Shown here: one piece after another, positions 7,782 through 17,402 of the stretch | Position numbering within the stretch: the first letter of the stretch is position 1 | How the letters are laid out: each line of letters starts with the position of its first letter | Source: UM-FILTER-33-9 sp964530235 | GTDB taxonomy: Bacteria > Patescibacteriota > Microgenomatia > UBA1406 > GWC2-37-13 | Assembly (NCBI GenBank): GCA_964530235.1 | Contig: CAZGYB010000003.1 | Coordinates: 101,978 to 165,977, forward strand | Length of the DNA stretch: 64,000 nucleotides | Direction of reading: 5' to 3' | Notes under the pieces: generated by a model | What the model saw: the letters and a program-made list of their open reading frames with translations, nothing else | The model's database searches: none | Told to the model about the DNA's origin: nothing | Program-made: the position numbers and the translations under genes

Positions 7782-10115
7782 ATGAAAAAGCTTCCATACT
7801 ATGTAAAAGATATTTTTGTTATCTGCTTTCTTAGCTCATTGCTGTTACTCTTTTTTTTTGATGTTCTCTTTCAGGGAAAAACCCTTTTCACTGGAGACAA
7901 TATGTCTCTTAACATACCGGGAAAGTATTTAATCCGCGATTTCTTTCGGGGTTTGGAACCCCCCTACTGGAATCCTTATATGTTTTCGGGTATGCCCTTT
8001 CTCGCGGATATAAACTTTGGATTTTTTACTCCTCTTAATCTGTTCTATTTTATGTTTGACCCTTTCAAAGCTCACACGCTTAATGTGATTTTCGGACTCT
8101 GGTTCGGGAGCATTTCAATGTACCTTTACTGCAGAAAGATAAATCTTTCAAGAACACCATCTTTAGTTTCTGCGATACTGTTTATGTTTTCAGGATCAGT
8201 TTTTGTTAATGTATTTAATACATCGATTTTAAATGTTGTAATGTGGCTACCAATTATTCTTTTTTTTCTGGAAGAATATCTCTTAAGAGGGTCTTTCCGA
8301 TATGGTTTGTTAGTTTCGGTTCTCTGCTCGCTCCAGCTATATGGCGGTCATATTCAATATACGTATTATTCATGGTTGCTCATATGCGCTTATGTATTAC
8401 TTAGAGTGAAACCTTTTTCTTTTTTTGATACGTTCAAGCGCCTGTCTACTATTTTTATTCCGGTTTTATTTCTTACTGCAGTACAACTTGTTCCATTTCT
8501 TGAATTTGCTCGGTTCACAACCAGACCTCAACAAGATATTACTTATTCTGCTGGCGCGACTCCACTTGTATCATATATAAGGTTGATACTACCTAATTTT
8601 TTTGGAGTATTAAAAGACGGAACCTCTTGGGGGGCAACCGCAGACATTAGCGGTTTTGTAGGTATTATCCCTCTTTTTCTTGTTGTTTTTTTTGTTTTTC
8701 GTACCAAAAACTTTTTTAATTTTTTTTATCTTGGAGTCGCAATAATTTCGTTCCTTATGAGTTTAGGAAGATATTCTTTAGTTTTTTATTTCGCATATTA
8801 TGTTTTACCTTTTTACTCTCGTTTCAGATCTCCTGCGACAGTATTGATTTTATATACATTTAGTTTATCCATTCTCACTGGTTTTGCTCTCAATTATCTT
8901 TTTAAAACACTCAAAAAAAAGTCTGTCTCTAAAGTTTCTCTTGTTGTATTTATTGTTTTGATTATTTGTCTCATGGTTATTCTTGCACTCAAGTCCTTCG
9001 GTTATTTTTATCTTATCAAGTTTTTTCATTTTATAAATAATAGTTATTTCATTCCATTCGTATCAAGGTTTTTGGAATATTCTTCATTTCGTAGGCAGAC
9101 AATTTATTCTCTTTGGCTAAACAATCTGATTCTGAATGTATTTTTTTTGTCACTGTTTGTACTAATAACTCACTTAGCAACTCGGCAAAAAAAATTTTTA
9201 AGGTTCTACAAAGGACTGCTCGTACTTCTTATTTCCTCAGAATTAATGTATTACGCTGGGACAATCCATATTTCAGCAAAACAAGAGCTTCTCAACGCCC
9301 CCAGAAATATTTATAACATTTTTAATAAAGATAAATCTTATTTTAGAATATACACATTGAAGGATGAACCAAAAAAACCTATTTTTGGTGATAGAGACTA
9401 CTTTATTAAGGAAGCAGTAAAATCTATGTCATTTATGCAACCTGATTCGAATATTTTTTATGGCGCACAGAGTATTGACGGATATACCTCAATGGTCTAC
9501 AAACCATATGCAAACTTTGTCATGAAAACACCTGTAAAAGACCCAACTGGGATTGAAATAATCAATCCCTCGGAACAAATTATCGATGAACTTAACGTAA
9601 AGTATGTACTAACTGCGGGTCGTTATTTAAAAGAGTTACAAAGTAATGGAAAGTATCAGCTAGTATATTCGTATAAACATTCTTTCTTGAATCGGACTTT
9701 TTATGTCTTCCAAAATAAAAGCGTTAAGCCGAGAGTTGAGATTATAGATAACCCTGTTGCAAGTGTATCCATTATCGAATACAAACCTAATATGGTTCGC
9801 ATTCAAACTAAATCCGACTCCCCGTCTGTACTGTTGCTCAGAGATATATATTATCCTGGCTGGGAAGTTACAATAAATAACAAAAGAGAACAAGTCAAAC
9901 CATATGGTATTTTTCGATCCGTAAAGGTATCTGAAGGAAAATCGGATATAAAAATGGTTTTTAAACCAAAATCATATATTGTTTCTAGTTTAGTAAGTCT
10001 TCTTAGCTGGATTCTGATGGCGCATTACTTATTATTTTCTTTTTTTAAACAGAAGAAGAAAATAGGTGCAAAACTCCATATAACCAAACGCAAAATCAAG
10101 AAAAATACGCGTTAG
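7782..10115 (+). CDS. YfhO-family multi-pass membrane protein
   Basis: A 777-residue protein with about 12-13 membrane segments and a soluble C-terminal beta domain (roughly 510-730) ending in one more segment. The N-terminus carries the family's signature region TGDNMSLNIPGKYLI...PPYWNPYMFSGMPFLADINFGFFTPLN, the first extracytoplasmic loop of YfhO/GT-C-like proteins. The C-terminal RDIYYPGWEVTINN is also typical. YfhO is linked to glycosylation of teichoic acids and lipoglycans in Firmicutes. The ATG at 7782 is chosen over a TTG at 7770. It is divergent from the GT operon. Its last 84 bp overlap the 3' end of the next, convergent GT2 gene. Confidence 0.85.
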   Translation: MKKLPYYVKDIFVICFLSSLLLLFFFDVLFQGKTLFTGDNMSLNIPGKYLIRDFFRGLEPPYWNPYMFSGMPFLADINFGFFTPLNLFYFMFDPFKAHTLNVIFGLWFGSISMYLYCRKINLSRTPSLVSAILFMFSGSVFVNVFNTSILNVVMWLPIILFFLEEYLLRGSFRYGLLVSVLCSLQLYGGHIQYTYYSWLLICAYVLLRVKPFSFFDTFKRLSTIFIPVLFLTAVQLVPFLEFARFTTRPQQDITYSAGATPLVSYIRLILPNFFGVLKDGTSWGATADISGFVGIIPLFLVVFFVFRTKNFFNFFYLGVAIISFLMSLGRYSLVFYFAYYVLPFYSRFRSPATVLILYTFSLSILTGFALNYLFKTLKKKSVSKVSLVVFIVLIICLMVILALKSFGYFYLIKFFHFINNSYFIPFVSRFLEYSSFRRQTIYSLWLNNLILNVFFLSLFVLITHLATRQKKFLRFYKGLLVLLISSELMYYAGTIHISAKQELLNAPRNIYNIFNKDKSYFRIYTLKDEPKKPIFGDRDYFIKEAVKSMSFMQPDSNIFYGAQSIDGYTSMVYKPYANFVMKTPVKDPTGIEIINPSEQIIDELNVKYVLTAGRYLKELQSNGKYQLVYSYKHSFLNRTFYVFQNKSVKPRVEIIDNPVASVSIIEYKPNMVRIQTKSDSPSVLLLRDIYYPGWEVTINNKREQVKPYGIFRSVKVSEGKSDIKMVFKPKSYIVSSLVSLLSWILMAHYLLFSFFKQKKKIGAKLHITKRKIKKNTR

Positions 10116-10784
10116 CCCGTCTTTGTAACCTCCATCTTTTATATACCGCGCCCATATCATATGTAAGGGGTAAATAAACAGTTTTTTCGCTGACAGCCGT
10201 TCATTCTGGTCAGCTTTTTGGCTTGATGCCCGAACCGCATAGTCTGTAAATTTGCGTATAACCTGATATGGTGTTCTATATGAGTAATGAAAAATCTTAT
10301 GGTGCAATTCGCCTACTCTCCCAACTACCCGTACGTGTTCATGCACCAAGTTTCCTTTGATTGTCGCTTTAGATCGTTTAAACAATCTTAGAATTCGATA
10401 GCTCTCTCCCCCGTGATAAATAGGTTTTCCGAACAGATGGTTTTGATACGGTATATAGTAGCCCGAGATATCGGAAGATGACACATTTATTGACAGAGCG
10501 ATCTCGCTGGCGAGTTCCTTTGAAACTACCTCATCAGCATCAAGCATCAAAACCCATTCGCACTTGCACTTGCTTAAACCAAAGGAACGTTGACGGCCCA
10601 AATCTTTATCTCGCCGTCGATATAAAGAAGCTCCGTGTTGTTTTGCAATAAAAACTGTCTTATCTGTAGAGAAATCATCAATGATTACAATGTTTTTTGC
10701 CAAATTACGTACAGAATTTAATGAATTATTCAGTAGCTCACCCGAGTTTTTCGTTACCATTAAAACCGAAAGCAGGGACTTCAT
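10032..10784 (-). CDS. Glycosyltransferase family 2
   Basis: A 250-residue GT2 enzyme with LSVLMVTKNSGELL, the donor-binding IVIIDDFSTDKT and WVLMLDADEVVS (metal-binding DAD). It closely resembles the GT2 at 2838-3602 in length and motif order, so the two are probably paralogues of the WaaE/KdtX-like class. The start is set at the ATG at 10784; the frame stays open 14 codons further up. A TGTTACAAT extended -10-like sequence ends 10 nt before this ATG. The gene overlaps yfhO convergently by 84 bp and is divergent from the DUF2142 gene. Confidence 0.82.
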   Translation of the reverse strand: MKSLLSVLMVTKNSGELLNNSLNSVRNLAKNIVIIDDFSTDKTVFIAKQHGASLYRRRDKDLGRQRSFGLSKCKCEWVLMLDADEVVSKELASEIALSINVSSSDISGYYIPYQNHLFGKPIYHGGESYRILRLFKRSKATIKGNLVHEHVRVVGRVGELHHKIFHYSYRTPYQVIRKFTDYAVRASSQKADQNERLSAKKLFIYPLHMIWARYIKDGGYKDGLTRIFLDFAFGYMEFCTYFLLLFKKRK

Positions 10785-10810
10785 ATATCTTTTTATTGTA
10801 ACAAATATAT

Positions 10811-10819
10811 TGCTATAAT
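10811..10819 (+). promoter_or_regulatory. Predicted leaderless extended -10 promoter of the DUF2142 gene
   Basis: TGCTATAAT is a perfect TATAAT preceded by TGn, ending 8 nt before the ATG at 10828. No clear -35 is seen, as expected for an extended -10 promoter. Transcription should start at the start codon. Confidence 0.6.
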
Positions 10820-10827
10820 AGTACAAA

Positions 10828-12186
10828 ATGAAATTTACTGAAAAACTTGTTTTTCTCTATATCTTTGTTCTGGGAATTGCATTTACCTTTTTAGTCCCCC
10901 CGTTACAAAAACCCGACGAGCATGGACATTTTAAAAGAGCTATATACCTCAGGCAAGGCTATGTTTTTTTATGGAACGACGGGAAAAAGCTTCCTTTAGA
11001 TAAACAGCTGTACGATCTTATCAATAATTCCTCATTAAATAAAATACCATACCGTCCCAGCATTAAATTCAATCCAGAGATCTACAATGTCCCCCTCTTA
11101 GTTAGTCAAAATGAGCTTAAACCTGTATATATTCATGAAAAAGCAGAGTTTATGCTCGGAGCATTTGCCTATATTCCTCATGCGGTTGGCCTTTTTATAG
11201 CACGAATACTTCATCTCAATGCTTTTGTTTCTTTTTTTATGGGTAGATTATTTATGTTTATCTTTTCTTTGATTGCTATGATTTTCATTTACAAGAAAAC
11301 GCTTTCACCATACAAATATATTCTTTTACTGGTTTTCTCCCTTCCTATGACTCTACACCAGTTATCTGCATACAACTATGACGGAATGCACCTGATAATG
11401 GGATTTGCGTTATTTTCGATTTTTACTACATTGCACACACAAAAAAAAATCACGGACAAAAACCTTTTTTGGCTTGGTGTGAGTGCATATCTGTATTTAA
11501 TTAGTAAAGTTGTTTATGAACCAATGGTCTTCCTTATATTGCTCCTCCCATTCAAAAAAATTTCATCAAATATAAAAGTCTCTACTAAAAAAATTAGCCT
11601 GCTTATGATTTCTGTATTCTTCTTCTATATTATTTTGAAATTGCCTATATATATTGCTACACCAGATTACACACATCCAATAGGTGTAAATCCATTACAA
11701 CAGGTTTCGCATATACTGCAGAACCCGATTCGCTATGTAGAAATTTTCTTAACTTCGGCTTGGAATCTTAAAAAGTTTCATCTTCAAAGCGCGATCGGTA
11801 TTTTCGGATGGTTGGACTATTCACTGGACGCTTGGATGTATTTCGTATGGATTTTTGCTTCTATTGTGTTAATTTACAAACTGGAATTAAATAAAAATGA
11901 GCATATGACCACTGGCTCTACTATATTTTTGTTTTTTATTCTTTTTTTGGAATATGCATATATTCAAACATTCTTTTATTTGAACTGGAAAACAGTAGGA
12001 TCACCCGTAATTGACGGTACTCAAGGACGTTACTTTATCTCTCTTCTTCCATTCGCCTTTCTGGGTATTTTACAAATAAAATACAATATAACTTTAAAAA
12101 AAATTGTTGTAATAATGGGAGTATTATTATTTACGTTTCTCGTGATCCGAAAAATTTTATTGCGCTACTACAGTATTCCGTTCTAA
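10828..12186 (+). CDS. DUF2142-family polytopic membrane protein
   Basis: A 452-residue protein with about 11-12 membrane segments. The first extracytoplasmic loop has the family hallmark PPLQKPDEHGHFKRAIYL, a PDE-x2-HF-like motif resembling the acidic catalytic loop of GT-C glycosyltransferases. A later loop has GTQGRYFISLLPF, also conserved in the family. DUF2142 proteins usually sit in surface-glycan loci, and a GT-C-like sugar transfer role is plausible but unproven. The start is supported by a TGCTATAAT promoter 8 nt upstream. The 112-bp gap after it (12187-12298) has no gene I can support. Confidence 0.8.
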   Translation: MKFTEKLVFLYIFVLGIAFTFLVPPLQKPDEHGHFKRAIYLRQGYVFLWNDGKKLPLDKQLYDLINNSSLNKIPYRPSIKFNPEIYNVPLLVSQNELKPVYIHEKAEFMLGAFAYIPHAVGLFIARILHLNAFVSFFMGRLFMFIFSLIAMIFIYKKTLSPYKYILLLVFSLPMTLHQLSAYNYDGMHLIMGFALFSIFTTLHTQKKITDKNLFWLGVSAYLYLISKVVYEPMVFLILLLPFKKISSNIKVSTKKISLLMISVFFFYIILKLPIYIATPDYTHPIGVNPLQQVSHILQNPIRYVEIFLTSAWNLKKFHLQSAIGIFGWLDYSLDAWMYFVWIFASIVLIYKLELNKNEHMTTGSTIFLFFILFLEYAYIQTFFYLNWKTVGSPVIDGTQGRYFISLLPFAFLGILQIKYNITLKKIVVIMGVLLFTFLVIRKILLRYYSIPF

Positions 12187-12298
12187 ACTAAGTCTTACTC
12201 AAGCAATAACAATCAAACTTATCCGGGGATCTGCAATTCTATCAGCAGCACCTCAAATACGGTATCCAACAATCGAGTATATTTGCGGACTTGCAATG

Positions 12299-13156
12299 TC
12301 AATCACTGTATTTTTTTTTGTAAATGGAAAAAATCAGACCTCCAAATCCAAAATTCCAAATAAGATTTCGGAAAACAAAATAGAACGGGAAAAAAAAACT
12401 AAAAAACATAAATTTATATATCTTTCTTAAAAAAAGATTTTTTATCGATAAAAAATTGCCGTCAAGATTTTTTTTGAAATCAATCCAATCTTCGTATGTA
12501 CGATAATACACTTTTTCATATCCCGTTTTGTTCAGTATCTGAGACAAAGAACGCAGTGAGAAAAACCACTTATGGTCTTCTATCATCCACCATGACCAGT
12601 TCCGAGTAACTTTTCTCATTATGCTTTTATAGTTTGGTGTCTGTATAACAATAATTCCATTCTGCAAGAGTAACTTTTGAAGATGTTTAAGTGCAGACTG
12701 AGGATCGTCTAGATGTTCAATAACATCCATAAGAATAATAATTCTAAACTTATCCTTGTTGTTTTTTCTCAAAAATCCGTTCAGATCAGTTTTGAAAATT
12801 GATACGTTTCGGTTTTTAAGGTAAAAAGGTTTCAAACTAGGTTCTATAACAGTAAGTCTATACGAACCGCGATCCAAAAGGATCGACGAGAAGAGTCCGA
12901 ATCCTGAACCGATTTCAAGAACATTTCCGCTTGGAATAATATCTGTAACTTTTTTAACAAAAGGAAGAAGTCTCTGTTTGTGGATTTGAGAGTGTTTATC
13001 GTACTCGCTGAATGAATAGAGTGTGTCAGGTTTAAAGTGAATGGTTTTACTTTGGTCGATGAAACCGAAACTGCAAGATTTGCATTCAAAAATAGGTATT
13101 TTCTTAGTTACATGGGTCACGGTATCCGTTCTATTTCCGCACAACAAACAGCGCAT
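12299..13156 (-). CDS. SAM-dependent methyltransferase with N-terminal zinc ribbon
   Basis: A 285-residue protein. The first 35 residues hold a CxxC...CxxC zinc ribbon (CLLCG, then CKSCSFGF). A class I methyltransferase domain follows: VLEIGSGFGLFSSILL (SAM-binding Gly-rich loop), IILMDVIEHLDDP (motif III/IV) and GIIVIQTPNY. The C-terminal end is hydrophobic and basic, possibly a membrane tether. Members of this type usually sit in sugar or lipid modification loci. It lies 9 bp downstream of the SPFH gene and probably shares its transcript. A second protein of the same architecture is encoded at 14116-15021. Confidence 0.82.
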   Translation of the reverse strand: MRCLLCGNRTDTVTHVTKKIPIFECKSCSFGFIDQSKTIHFKPDTLYSFSEYDKHSQIHKQRLLPFVKKVTDIIPSGNVLEIGSGFGLFSSILLDRGSYRLTVIEPSLKPFYLKNRNVSIFKTDLNGFLRKNNKDKFRIIILMDVIEHLDDPQSALKHLQKLLLQNGIIVIQTPNYKSIMRKVTRNWSWWMIEDHKWFFSLRSLSQILNKTGYEKVYYRTYEDWIDFKKNLDGNFLSIKNLFLRKIYKFMFFSFFFPFYFVFRNLIWNFGFGGLIFSIYKKKYSD

Positions 13157-13165
13157 TGGATTAAC

Positions 13166-13957
13166 CTATTTTATTTGTAAAAACGGAAGGGTTGTGCCCA
13201 TATATGTCGGAAAACGGCCGTCCCACTTGTCTATTGCCATTTTTTGAAGCAGTTCAGGGGTTAACGCCTGTTGCTGGAGTTGCTGAGCTTTTGCCTGTCC
13301 TTCTGCGGTATTTACCCGTGCAACGGCTTCATTTTTCGCCTGTTCTGCTTTGAAAATTGCCTGTTTTGCTTCCTGTTCTGCTACCTGTTTTGCTTCAATA
13401 GCCCGATTAAATTCATCGGAGAATTTTATATCTATGATTGACACATCGGACAGTATAATTCCATAGTTGGCAAGACGTGAAACCAATAGTTTATCTATAT
13501 CCTCTTTCAATTGTTGTCGTTTTGTAATTATTTCCTCAGCAGTTTTTTTAGCGGATGCAGCTTTTGCCATCTCAGAAACAGCAGGAAGTATTATGTTGTC
13601 AAGAACTGTCCGCTCATCCCCGATGGTCTGATAAACTTTATTCACTTTATTTGCATTAATTCTCCAATTAACTACCAGTTCAAGCCCGACATCCTGCAAG
13701 TCTTTTGATGCACCGCTGGTCTTTACATCAGATTTTTGAACCCTTACAGAAAGTTTCTGTACCGACTGCATAAAGGGAATCCGGACGTGAAGTCCTTCAG
13801 ACAAAATAGTTTCCTGAACTTTTCCCCAGTTCATCACTACACCACGTTCACCGGCACCAATCTGAACGAATGGATTCACGGTAAACACGAATACAACTAA
13901 GACGATAATCCCTGCTATACCAATAGCATTTCTTATAAACTCTGTCTGAGTTTTCAT
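13166..13957 (-). CDS. SPFH/prohibitin-family membrane protein
   Basis: A 263-residue protein with an N-terminal membrane segment (about 10-30). The SPFH domain follows (VQIGAGERGVVMNWGKVQ, EGLHVRIPFMQSVQKLSVRVQ, SVIDIKF-like strand SDVSIIDIKFSDEFN), then a long Ala/Glu/Lys/Gln-rich coiled coil (about 175-240). The family forms ring-like oligomers at membranes and often controls proteases such as FtsH. The ATG at 13957 is preferred over a TTG at 13972. A TATAAT (13986-13991) with TTCGAC 18 bp upstream would give a roughly 20-nt leader, unlike the leaderless promoters elsewhere in the window. Confidence 0.87.
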   Translation of the reverse strand: MKTQTEFIRNAIGIAGIIVLVVFVFTVNPFVQIGAGERGVVMNWGKVQETILSEGLHVRIPFMQSVQKLSVRVQKSDVKTSGASKDLQDVGLELVVNWRINANKVNKVYQTIGDERTVLDNIILPAVSEMAKAASAKKTAEEIITKRQQLKEDIDKLLVSRLANYGIILSDVSIIDIKFSDEFNRAIEAKQVAEQEAKQAIFKAEQAKNEAVARVNTAEGQAKAQQLQQQALTPELLQKMAIDKWDGRFPTYMGTTLPFLQIK

Positions 13958-14080
13958 ACCTGTATAAATCAATGGGTAATAACATATTATACTTAATTCG
14001 TCAATAGAAGTCGAATAGTAATAACCCTAATTTTAGGCGTTTAGTACAGTCCAAAAAAAAATAATGTAGCATATAGTCCA

Positions 14081-14109
14081 TTGATCTTGGAAGCGAAGAT
14101 GCGGATACT
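14081..14109 (+). promoter_or_regulatory. Possible promoter of zinc-ribbon methyltransferase gene
   Basis: TTGATC (14081-14086) and GATACT (14104-14109) are separated by 17 bp. The -10 ends 6 nt before the ATG at 14116. Both hexamers are 4/6 matches to consensus, so this is weaker than the other candidates. Confidence 0.4.
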
Positions 14110-14115
14110 TCTCAA

Positions 14116-15021
14116 ATGAAACTTCGCTGTCAGATATGTAAAAAACGATCAGAACTAGCCCACATTGTAAAAAACTACCGTTATTTTCTCTGTAGAAGCT
14201 GCACAACTCTTTTCCTCAATCCACAACCAAAAAAACGTGCAAATCAAACCTATTATGAAAAATCATTTTCGTACTCAGCCGGAAAAGAAAATGAAAAACT
14301 TATTAGAAAAAGATCTCAATCTATTTTACGATCCTTGAAAAAAATCTTTCCCGCTGGAAATACAATTCTGGACATTGGTTCAGGATACGGATACTTTCTC
14401 GATGAGGCACGGAAAAAAAATATGTACACTCTTGGGATTGAACCATCCCTACTACTAACAAAAGAAAATCCAGCGAGTGTTTCTGTAATATGCGATTCAT
14501 TTCCTTCCAAAAAGTTGAGCGGAAAAAAGTTTGATTTTATCAGCATAATTCACGTCATTGAACATGTTTCCAAACCGAATAAGTTTATTTCTAGTGCACT
14601 AAAACATCTTAATAAAAACGGTGTGCTTTATATTGAAACGCCTAACCTTGACAGTTATCTTTATCGGTTTGAAAAAAATCAATATACATTCTTAACTCCG
14701 CCCGATCATCTTTGGTTATTTTCAAGATTCTCTTTCCAAATGCTTTTACCCGTAAAAACTGAATTAGTCCGAAGTTCCACATACAGCTATCCTGAACATT
14801 TCATGGGTATAGTAAAGCATTTCTTGAAACGCAATCATACTAACACCCAAAAAATATTTTTAAGTTGCAATAGTTCTTTCAACAAGTCGCCTGAAAAAAA
14901 GTCCCTGAAAAAACAATTGTCATATTTATTTTTTGACTGTTTCATCGCCCGTTTCTTATATCGCTTTTTAAACATCAACCAATATGGAAGTATTTTGGAG
15001 CTTTACGTAAGAAAAAAATAA
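14116..15021 (+). CDS. SAM-dependent methyltransferase with N-terminal zinc ribbon
   Basis: A 301-residue protein. The N-terminal zinc ribbon CQIC...CRSCTTLFLNPQP is followed by a YYEKSFSY linker typical of this class. The class I methyltransferase core has ILDIGSGYGYFLDEA, FDFISIIHVIEHVSKP and GVLYIETPNLDSY. It has the same layout as the minus-strand protein at 12299-13156, so the pair are likely distant paralogues flanking the SPFH gene. The substrate cannot be read; surface-sugar or lipid modification is suggested by the neighbourhood. The next gene follows closely on the same strand. Confidence 0.83.
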   Translation: MKLRCQICKKRSELAHIVKNYRYFLCRSCTTLFLNPQPKKRANQTYYEKSFSYSAGKENEKLIRKRSQSILRSLKKIFPAGNTILDIGSGYGYFLDEARKKNMYTLGIEPSLLLTKENPASVSVICDSFPSKKLSGKKFDFISIIHVIEHVSKPNKFISSALKHLNKNGVLYIETPNLDSYLYRFEKNQYTFLTPPDHLWLFSRFSFQMLLPVKTELVRSSTYSYPEHFMGIVKHFLKRNHTNTQKIFLSCNSSFNKSPEKKSLKKQLSYLFFDCFIARFLYRFLNINQYGSILELYVRKK

Positions 15022-15077
15022 CAAATTTGTTGTATATAGTCCATTGTAAAGACTTTGTAAGCACAGTAGAAAAAGAT

Positions 15078-17387
15078 ATGGCAACAAAACGTTTTGTTTT
15101 TTTGCTTACGCTTTTAGTTCTCTTTAACGCTCCGCTTGTCACTGCAGACTTTACCCCGGCTGAAGAAATTTCGATTTCTTTCGAAGGATCTTACGAAAAC
15201 TGGATTGAAACTTCTGCATACCAACCAAAGGCGATTTATGAAAGCGGAACTTTTCATATGTTTTATACAAGTGAATCGAATGGAGTACAAAAAATTGGCT
15301 ACGCACAATCAATTGACGGGGTGAATTGGATGAGAAACCGCTTATATGACTTCGATCTAACTGAATCTGTTCATAGCCCTTCTATCTTCAGAAATGGAAA
15401 TACTTATATATTGACCTTCGCAGCAGACACATCACCAAGAAGTATAATGAGTGTCGAGTCAAACGTGGTTGATTCCTTTTCAAAAAACAATCTTACCTTA
15501 CTCATTCAAGGAGAAACCGCTCCTTCATCTGAAGCAATATCCGACCCGAACCAATTTGTTTCAAACGAAAGTCAATTTCTGTGGTATGTTTCAAATAAGG
15601 GATCCGGGTGGTATCTCTCACTCGCATATCTTGAAAACAACGAATGGAAAAAGTGCGCAAATAATCCAATATCTTCCGTCAAAGATCTTGGTTCCCCTGC
15701 ATCTATTACCTACAACTCAAAAAACTATGTTTTCTTCCACTCTCCCTCAGGTATCGAATACATGGAAACAGCGGACGAACTATCATGCAATTCGGTATGG
15801 AGCGAAAAAAAACCAATCCTAACCTCCTCTGTATATTTCCCGTTTCCCCTTCTCGTTGATAACGAAATGCATCTTTATTACAACCTATTTACTTTAGATG
15901 CACGTGAGATAAAACGTTCAACAATAGTTAAGTCTCTCTATAAAACCCCTCTTATTCTCGTTCCAGGGTTGTTTGCATCATGGAATAAAAATGCTATTTT
16001 GCATAATGTATCTGTTAACCAACAGGATTGGAAAATAAACAATGCAGTAACAGAGTACACCGGATTAGAAAAAACCTTACAGAATCTTGGTTACCAAAAG
16101 AATATTGATTTTTTTATTTTTGCATATGACTGGCGAAAACCTCTTGAAAAATCTGCAGATGATTTAGTTCAATTTATAAAATCTAAATCAACTCCCCAGA
16201 GTGGATCATGGTATATTGTCGGACATTCATTGGGCGGACTAATAGGAAAGATTGCAGCTCAAAAGAGTTTAGACATACCAATCAAAAAATTAATTACCGT
16301 AGGGTCGCCTCATCTTGGCGCAGCTCAGACGTATAAACCGCTGAGTGGCGGTGAAATAGATAGAGAAAACTCATTGTTATGGCTAACACAAAAAATTCTT
16401 CTTGCTCTATATAAAACTCCACTTGAGCCCGACAGAATAACGATAAAAAAAAGTTTTCCTTCTTTGAGTGATCTTATACCTATTTATGATTTTCTCGTGG
16501 ATCAAAAGAATAATTTTATTCCTTTTCAATCCCTGACTCTACAAAATCCCACCCTCAGCAATTATTTGTTATTACCCAATAATCTTTCAACGGTATTTAC
16601 TGCAATTTCTGGATTATCTCTTGATACGCCGTTTGCACTAAAGATTAAACCTCAATCTAAAATAAATCGCATTAGTGGTAACTACAGTGACGGACAACCC
16701 TATAAAATAATTGATAAACCAGGAGATGGCACTGTACTTTTTACAAGCAGCTCTCACTTAAATACGAATAATAATGTAACACTTTTAAACGCAAATCATG
16801 GGGAAATCATTTATTCAAAACCGTCAATTAAAACTATCCTTGACGCTTTAAATCTATCGTATCTGGATTCACAGGTTGTCGAAGGAAAGGAAACAAAGAT
16901 TTCACCAAGTTTAATTTTTTTTATCCGCTCAGCAGGTGAAATGGAGGTATCGTATAACTCAACTCTAATCCAAGAATCAGACGGTATGATATTTATTCCT
17001 GATGCGAAGACAGGATTGTATGAATTAAAAGTGAAGGGAGTAAAGCGAGGTCCGTATAAAATAACCGTAGGACAAATATCAGATACCGAGGATTTATGGG
17101 AAACTTTTGAGGGTAAAATAACAAGTTCCAATCCGTCCCAAGAAGTTGACTCTTATCCAATTACATTTCGAACTCCGCATCATATCTCTGTTTTAACACC
17201 AACGCCCACCCATACACCAAAATTGACTCCTTGCAGACCACACGCTTCACAAAAACCAAAACCTACGCAGGAACCAAAACGTAAACCTAATACAACGCCA
17301 AAATATACCATACCTTTTTATCCTTTACACAACGGGTGTAACAATAGTATTTACTCAAAAATTATGTGCTGGTTAAAATACCGATAA
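15078..17387 (+). CDS. Secreted LCAT/lipase-like alpha/beta hydrolase with N-terminal beta-propeller-like region
   Basis: A 769-residue protein with a signal peptide (about 1-23). Residues 25-290 contain repeated WM/W-x-x-beta patterns (GTFHMFYTS, NTYILTFAADTS, QFLWYVSNKGSGW, EMHLYYNLF) resembling a five-bladed GH43/GH32-like propeller. Residues 300-580 form an alpha/beta hydrolase: PLILVPGLFAS oxyanion region, FAYDWRKP and nucleophile GHSLGG (Ser384), with Asp550 (GDGTV) and His574 (NANHGE) as likely acid and base. This order matches LCAT/PGAP1-type acyltransferases and lipases. The tail is Thr/Pro-rich. The ATG at 15078 is chosen because it begins the signal peptide; TTGTAA-N17-TAGAAA (15044-15072) ends 5 nt upstream. 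Confidence 0.78.
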   Translation: MATKRFVFLLTLLVLFNAPLVTADFTPAEEISISFEGSYENWIETSAYQPKAIYESGTFHMFYTSESNGVQKIGYAQSIDGVNWMRNRLYDFDLTESVHSPSIFRNGNTYILTFAADTSPRSIMSVESNVVDSFSKNNLTLLIQGETAPSSEAISDPNQFVSNESQFLWYVSNKGSGWYLSLAYLENNEWKKCANNPISSVKDLGSPASITYNSKNYVFFHSPSGIEYMETADELSCNSVWSEKKPILTSSVYFPFPLLVDNEMHLYYNLFTLDAREIKRSTIVKSLYKTPLILVPGLFASWNKNAILHNVSVNQQDWKINNAVTEYTGLEKTLQNLGYQKNIDFFIFAYDWRKPLEKSADDLVQFIKSKSTPQSGSWYIVGHSLGGLIGKIAAQKSLDIPIKKLITVGSPHLGAAQTYKPLSGGEIDRENSLLWLTQKILLALYKTPLEPDRITIKKSFPSLSDLIPIYDFLVDQKNNFIPFQSLTLQNPTLSNYLLLPNNLSTVFTAISGLSLDTPFALKIKPQSKINRISGNYSDGQPYKIIDKPGDGTVLFTSSSHLNTNNNVTLLNANHGEIIYSKPSIKTILDALNLSYLDSQVVEGKETKISPSLIFFIRSAGEMEVSYNSTLIQESDGMIFIPDAKTGLYELKVKGVKRGPYKITVGQISDTEDLWETFEGKITSSNPSQEVDSYPITFRTPHHISVLTPTPTHTPKLTPCRPHASQKPKPTQEPKRKPNTTPKYTIPFYPLHNGCNNSIYSKIMCWLKYR

Positions 17388-17402
17388 TTATTAATGAAGA
17401 TA

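Noticed and set aside
12187..12298. Open reading stretch in the gap after the DUF2142 gene, with a near-repeat GGATCTGCAAT / GGACTTGCAAT
   Set aside because: It is short, has no start signal, and no family is recognisable. The two copies differ and may be chance.
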